Part shown: positions 58,493-64,000 of the stretch, one piece after another
Layout of the letters: each line of letters begins with the position of its first letter
Position numbering within the stretch: the stretch's first letter is position 1
From: Sarcocystis neurona
Lineage: Eukaryota > Apicomplexa > Conoidasida > Eucoccidiorida > Sarcocystidae
NCBI GenBank assembly: GCA_000727475.1
Contig: KL647305.1
Location: 550,856 to 614,855 of the forward strand
DNA: 64,000 bases
Direction of reading: 5' to 3'
Made by a program: the position numbers and the translations under genes
The notes under the pieces: model-generated
Databases searched by the model: none
What the model was told of the DNA's origin: nothing
Seen by the model: only the letters and a program-made list of their open reading frames with translations

Positions 58493-61400
58493 ACTACAAC
58501 TATCTTCCCCTTTTTCCACCATACTGATTTTGTGGTAGCCGGTGGTCGATTTGCTAGAGTAAGCCTGCTCGCAGCATTACACCCTCCCGTTCTGCCGTTC
58601 TACGGGGTGCGTCTTCTGTGGCTGCCGCTGCTGCGGCTGTTGCGTCTTGTGTAGCTGCCGCTGTCTTGCAGCCAAATGCTTTCTTTTGCGGTTGCTTTTC
58701 CTAACTAATCGCACCATTCAGAGCGCGCCCGGAACACACAGACGAGAATCTACTTACCGGCGACACTTAAGCAGTAATTCTGCCAAAATGCGAAGACGAC
58801 GGTGATGAAGCAGCCACAAGTATGTACACAACGAGGGCAGGACCTACGTCAGCTGTAGCAGCATCCACAGCAGCTGATGTCGCCTACGTTAACAGCAACT
58901 GCTCGATGATCGTAGTACATGATGTGGGGAAAGTCAACCTGCAGCAGTGACCGTTCCAGCTGGCGGGGAAATTGCACGCTGGGGTTGATACAGCCAGATG
59001 TGAGACATGGTACAGTGCAACAAGATCTAAAAGTGCCACCCAGAAGGACCACAGATGAAACGCGTAACTGACCGGGAAAAAGCCGCACACTCTTCGTGTA
59101 AACCTATATTTAATAACTGAGGATCGTTTCCCATTTTGGCTACTATGCAGGCGCCTTCCGGTGCTGCTGTTGGCCACTGAGCAAACTGCTGATAGCGAAT
59201 CCCATGATAGATTGGTTCGCTCGTGTAGTAGTTTCGTCAGATATAAGTGACTTGGACAGCAGAGAACACGAGTATTCCCTCACTTTTCCGTGTGTGTGCA
59301 CCACTCAAGAAAAGCGCAGTGCCGCGGTAATCTCTTGGCCGCCCTAAGCTGCTCCTCTTCAAAACACTAGAGTTGAAAGATTTCTGCTCGTGTCACTTGT
59401 CAGAGTGGAGCCAAGTGTATACTTACTCCTTTCAGCAATGTGCGGTCATTTTATTCTGTAGAAACTGACTTATTTACACTCCGTCTGCGACTACTTGAAA
59501 ATAACGACTGTGTGACGTGTGAGTATCGAACGCAGGTGACTTCCAGTATCTCTATATCATGTGTCCCCAGTGAGTGCGCAGTTGCCCAAGCTACGTGTAT
59601 AGTACATCTATCGACGTCCACTTGAACACCTGCCCTGGTTCTTACCCTTTGTGGCAAGTCGCGGAGTATACACAAGTGGTTTTCCCCACACCTTTTGATT
59701 TGACACTATCAGGAAAAAGTCGAGGTAGATGCGCGCAGAAGGAGCCCAGTCTACCGACGTTCAACTAGCACTACTGTGTGAAATAGGGCAGTTCGTTTGG
59801 CACGCGGTCACAAGTTACCTACCACTGGCTGCTTACGGTCCCTCACTCCACTGTCAATGATCTCACGTACACACTCCCTCCGTCTAGATATTATCGTACG
59901 CGACAACACGCTGGAATAGTTCGCAAAAACTTTGTTTGCGCTGCAGCATTCCTTTTGTCAAACTGAAGCCATTCACCGGTTTCCATTGAAGGTACCCGCG
60001 TAGGCGTCGTTTGGAACAGCGCACTCACCTTTTGTCTCAAGTCGCTATTCTAGGAAAATTATGATTCTCGTTAGTGTTAGAATTCTGTGCAGCAGCGCTC
60101 CCCGTGACCGGTGATCATGATAGATAGGGGGGAAGTTCTGTACGAGGCCATACACGTGTGTTTACTTTGTTACTATTCCCTGGTAGAAGAGGTACTAGGT
60201 CTGCAGCTTTTCTTTCGTCGTACAGAAGACACCGATTTTTAGGTGTCCGCATAGGTATTATTTGGAACGGAGCACTCATCTTTTGCCTTAAGTCCCTTTG
60301 TTGGGAAAAAGATGCTTTTCGTTAGTTAACGAAACACTGTGTTCGTCGTGCATCTACAGCAGAAACACCACCTCATTTTCAGCGCCGCGTACATCCGGGC
60401 CCCATTCGAGTTCTCTTGTGAGATTGTATACTTGAGTGAAATTATAAAGTAAGTCTACAAAGCTTAGGGAGGATGAAGAGTTACCTTGCAGCATAGTCAC
60501 TAGTAAATTGTTGTCCTCAAGTCAGTCTAATATTCGCTTAAAACTGGCAAAAACTACGTCTCCATCTAAAAGAAGTTGGAATGTCTGCTATTGTTTTGAA
60601 GACTGTCGAGGACGGGGAATAATTATCACGTGTCTCCATTCTCACTTAAAAATGAGCTATAACACAACAGAGTTTGGATCGGCAGTTATTTCGTACATGG
60701 TTGTACTCGAGATCGAAGCAAACATAGAATTTTATGCAGAGGGCAGTAGGTGTACAACACGACGTGCAAGTGGTTATGAAAATCTGGGCAGGCGGCTTTG
60801 CCCGAATTTGTTGTCAGGGTAGGCACGGGGGCACAAACTGGAACACAGACGCTTTTCGTAAGAATGAAGCCAGCGATAATAAAGAGAGTGTGTCACCGCG
60901 ATTAATTTATTTCTTGTTTGAAGCGTACACTCTGAACTCCCAGCGCCGCCGGGGTCCCTTGAATTATTCATGTCCCTTGAACTCTAGTAGCTGCGGGTAT
61001 GCGCGTGTCGAATGTGTAGGCGAGGCGTCTTAGGGATCACCTCACCAGCTATCCCTCACGGTAATAAGCTTCTCGCGACCGAGTACAGATCAAACCAAGA
61101 CGAATTTCCACATGTAACTGCGCACCGCTGTTTTCGTCTCAAATCTCCGCCTCTATCAATTCTGTAAGATACGAATGTCTGTGCGTGTAACTCTTTGACT
61201 AAAAAGTGGAGGGTCGATGCATAAAGAAGACGGAGGTGCACACCAATTTTCGGAGGGGTGGAGAGGGTTCATGTGCACTGTCACTCCAGAGAGAAGATTT
61301 TATCTGTGGCAACGCAAGAATTAATTTTTTGAAACAAAAATTGAATTTCAGAAGTCAGCCTCGTTGGTGCAGAATGTGCATGTGCATACGATCCAGCGGA

Positions 61401-63455
61401 GGTATACTTTTTAATGTACTGTGTCAAGATTTTCATGTAGTGTGCGGGAATTAGATTATCTGAAGTCATAAAGACGTCCACAATTATAATGGCATCCTTC
61501 TGCTGAATCGTCCGCGTGTCCCTACCTATTATTTCAAGCCACAAAGTTGTCGAAGTACACACGAACAAATATATATTTCCGACAAAGCGGAGCAAACAGG
61601 AGGAACCCTAGCACAATGCGCAAACGTGCTGTAGATGCGAAGGTGCTTATCTTTGTAGTTCGTATTCGCAGGTGAGTCACTGCACGTGAGTTCCGCTGCA
61701 GGAGAAGCGGGCCTTCACGACACGACCTTCTTATCGTAGCAGTCTGGACACTATGTGAGGGTCGTCTTCCGCCGTTCAACGCGGGGATCTGAGCGGTCGG
61801 TCTTTTGGAAGCGCCACGAAGTGTCTTCTCAGCTGTGCTGCCCAAAACAATTATGAATGTAAACAGTTGAAAGCGTAGGGGGACACTTGCATGGAACTGC
61901 TCAACCTACGTTGTCATCTTCAAGTGCACCAGGAGGGGAGACTAGAGCTCTTACACGGAACCTGTAGAGAAAACATGTCCGTCCCTCGAAGAAGACAACT
62001 GACTACGGAATAGTGTAACATGCAAGAGAGGTGTACGCCTTCAATTGTGCGAAACCGAGACAGTAGAGGAAGTTGAAGTAGGTAGTGAATCACACAATGC
62101 TTTTCTGCCTCCCGGGCGTTTGATGAGCGAGACAGCACTGGGACAGCGGGAGGCTGTGTCTGGAGTTGCAGGGATTTAAACACGTACATACGTGCAGACT
62201 TGACTATTCGCTGTCTCTGTAGGAAGGATTTTCGCACCGCACCAGTTCAAGTGGGCAACTCTGGGTAATGGAAGTAGTTTTGATCATTCACTGCCTGTGA
62301 GACATGCGACAGCAAGTCGAGCGTTCTCTACGTGGTGAGGCGCAAGCATCGCATTCCCACCATTATGTAAGCAGACCTCCGTTATCAGCATTGCGGGAAT
62401 CTCATTGTGTAATCCGCCATCCCTACGTATGGGAATTCCGTTACTAACCCTCCACAAGCGAGGATAATCCGATGAATTTGTAGCCTGGGGTACGGGTCTT
62501 CGGCATGATGACACGATTCTGTATTGAAGGTGGAAGTGCTAATTTGCACCAGAGGGCGATCTAGCATAGGGGAGTTGCAAGGATAAGTGTGCCGTGGCAA
62601 TAGCAGCACATAACTGGGTGGTACATTCTGACACCGTTTACAACCAGTGCAGCGTGCTCACTGGGTAGTCGTGTACCCGGTCCTTTCGCCGCTTAGTGAT
62701 CGCATTATCTTTTCGGCACTTCTGAGTGAATGTCACCTTCACGAATGCAGAATCGGGTGTCGGAATGAGTGTGCAAAAGGTGCGGAACTGGGAGTCATTA
62801 CGTGGCCGGCTCTGGGCTAAGCGAGCAACGGTAAACTTCTTTCGAAGCGGGTGCCGTGCAAGCCAAAGTTGCAGGAATATATTCAACGTTTCGGCGATGC
62901 TGCTGAAAGAGGAGCTGCTTACAAGTCGTCTCTGAGAGGGAGGTCAAACTTTCGCGCTGAGGCGACCACGGGCATGGCGACAAAAAGAGTATTATCGGAG
63001 AAATGGGCATCGGGACCTACAACAAAACTGATAGAGAGTAGTGGGCCTTTTCGAATTAGGATAGAGAGACAGGGAAACACACTTCCATCAGAGCGCTCCC
63101 ATCCAGTACACCTTCGTGAAAAGAATACGACGTTCAAGAACTACGCTGCCAATCTGAGCATACACGCGCACATAAAGGAGGCAGATTGTTAGAACACACG
63201 TCCGACTGAATACGGACCTTCTACACAGCTTCGATTGTGCAGCTGGTCACGCACACGTACCCCTACACGCGCGCATTGAGTATCTGCCCCCTGCATCATC
63301 TTCACCTATACATACGTACTACCCTACAAAATGCATCCTTCGTATACCGGCAGTAACTCGTAATTTATGACAATTCGAACCATGGTCTCTCCGTTATTTG
63401 TGCACGGAGAAACGTCTCCATTAGCGGGTTCCCCGCTGTGTAACCGTGAGACAAA
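58493..63455. other. Repeat-poor stretch without a supported gene
   Basis: Only short ORFs. Protein-like but unassigned pieces: 60508-60822 (+), 61534-61845 (-), 62284-62514 (-) and 62851-63192 (+). A possible terminal exon of the 57620 gene follows a CTTGCAG acceptor at about 58671. An imperfect direct repeat pair lies at 59991/60242. Confidence 0.45.
59991..60345. repeat. Imperfect direct repeat pair, about 100 bp each, 251 bp apart
   Basis: GG.A/G..CCGC.TAGG (59991) and its partner at 60242 share TTTGGAAC, GCACTCA, CTTTTG, AAGTC and CGTTAGT in the same order, roughly three quarters identical by eye. They are too diverged to be a recent duplication; possibly a dispersed-element remnant. 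Confidence 0.6.
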
Positions 63456-63529
63456 CTACTCGAGGGTCACCTGGGCTCCTGCCGCTTCGAGCTTCTTCTT
63501 CAACGCTTCTGCGTCAGCTGCAGGAACCC
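63456..63529 (-). CDS. Terminal exon of bacterial-type ribosomal protein L7/L12
   Basis: A minus-strand acceptor (TTTTTGTCGTTGCTACCGACAG) precedes the codons GVPAADAEALKKKLEAAGAQ, then VTLE and TAG. This matches the last helix and strand of L7/L12, as in Escherichia coli [20 protein letters not shown]. The exon enters in phase 1; upstream exons must lie beyond 64000, as none of the 470 bases left encodes the rest of the domain. L7/L12 forms the stalk that recruits translation factors in bacterial-type ribosomes, so this would be a nuclear gene for a mitochondrial or apicoplast protein. Short, but the motif is distinctive. Confidence 0.6.
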
Positions 63530-64000
63530 CTGTCGGTAGCAACGACAAAAACGAAAAAAGAAACTCATAATGCGCGGAAGCGTGACTGCAGTTGAACGTA
63601 CAAAATGCCCGTAGCAGAAGTAGATGGATGATTACTCAGTGAAAAGAACGGCGGATGCGGTAACGACGGACGCGACACCTAAATCTGCGTGTGGACCTGC
63701 CAGTGCAACTCGGGACCAACCTCAGTCAGCGCTGTCGTATTCGAATCTTTTCTTCAGCAGGAAAGACGACCATAGATATTTGGTCCACGGTAATACACAA
63801 ACTGTCTCACAAAGAACAGATATGCAAGATAAAGATGCGCGCATTCGAAGAGGTAGACGGTGTTAGCTGACAGGGGTTGTGTAAACCGGTATGCGGATGT
63901 ACCCTCTTCTCGCCCATTTATTTATTTCTTCTCGCCGCTCCTACCGTCCCAGCTCTGTCTGGATATGCATGTAATTCGTCGGCATACACACATTCAAGCA
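63530..64000. other. Probable intron of the L7/L12 gene, cut by the window end
   Basis: No minus-strand frame encodes the rest of the L7/L12 C-terminal domain. A plus ORF with ATG (63624-63866, 80 codons) is unassigned. Confidence 0.4.

Noticed and set aside
63367..63570. 67-codon plus ORF
   Set aside because: Antisense to the L7/L12 terminal exon, whose motif is specific.
1..64000. CRISPR array, insertion sequence, bacterial operon or Shine-Dalgarno sites
   Set aside because: The repeats are short-period satellites without unique spacers, and all recognised genes are intron-containing eukaryotic genes.
1..64000. tRNA or rRNA genes
   Set aside because: By eye I found no cloverleaf with a proper T-loop motif and no rRNA signature; a covariance scan was not possible.
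1..64000. LTR or other retrotransposons
   Set aside because: No reverse transcriptase, integrase or chromodomain motif in any frame and no long terminal repeat pair seen.

Overview
The window looks like nuclear DNA of a coccidian apicomplexan, most likely an Eimeria-type parasite. The pointers are long CAG/CTG triplet tracts that give Gln, Ala and Ser runs in exons, genes split by GT-AG introns, three very long low-complexity exons that carry one AP2 DNA-binding domain, and repeat-rich stretches alternating with plain ones. There is no bacterial, organellar or viral signal. Species cannot be fixed from the sequence alone.

Layout. (1) 1-2172, plus strand: the 3' part of a Golgi Qb-SNARE gene (GOSR1/GS28 family); its 5' end lies outside the window. 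(2) 2173-11500: mostly non-coding TG/TA-rich and CAG/CTG-rich DNA with one weak minus-strand gene candidate near 10 kb. (3) 11544-32501, plus strand: a 21-kb gene of at least 14 exons for conserved oligomeric Golgi complex subunit 5 (COG5). It was assembled by following COG5-like peptides and checking splice phase at each junction. Its introns hold most of the minisatellites and (TA)n/(TG)n islands. (4) 32502-39719: no gene I can support. (5) 39720-55449, minus strand: one three-exon gene for an ApiAP2 transcription factor of about 4356 residues, with the AP2 domain split by the first intron. (6) 55804-64000: repeat-poor DNA with one hypothetical plus-strand exon (57620-58480) and, at 63456-63529, the last exon of a bacterial-type ribosomal protein L7/L12 gene on the minus strand.

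The first two genes act in the same place: COG is the vesicle tether of the Golgi, and GS28 is a Golgi SNARE whose stability depends on COG in animal cells. The AP2 factor and the L7/L12 protein (organelle translation) are unrelated to them. I found no convincing new biological system. The most useful results are the gene models hidden among hundreds of repeat-driven false ORFs, and the way repeats sit in introns and spacers.
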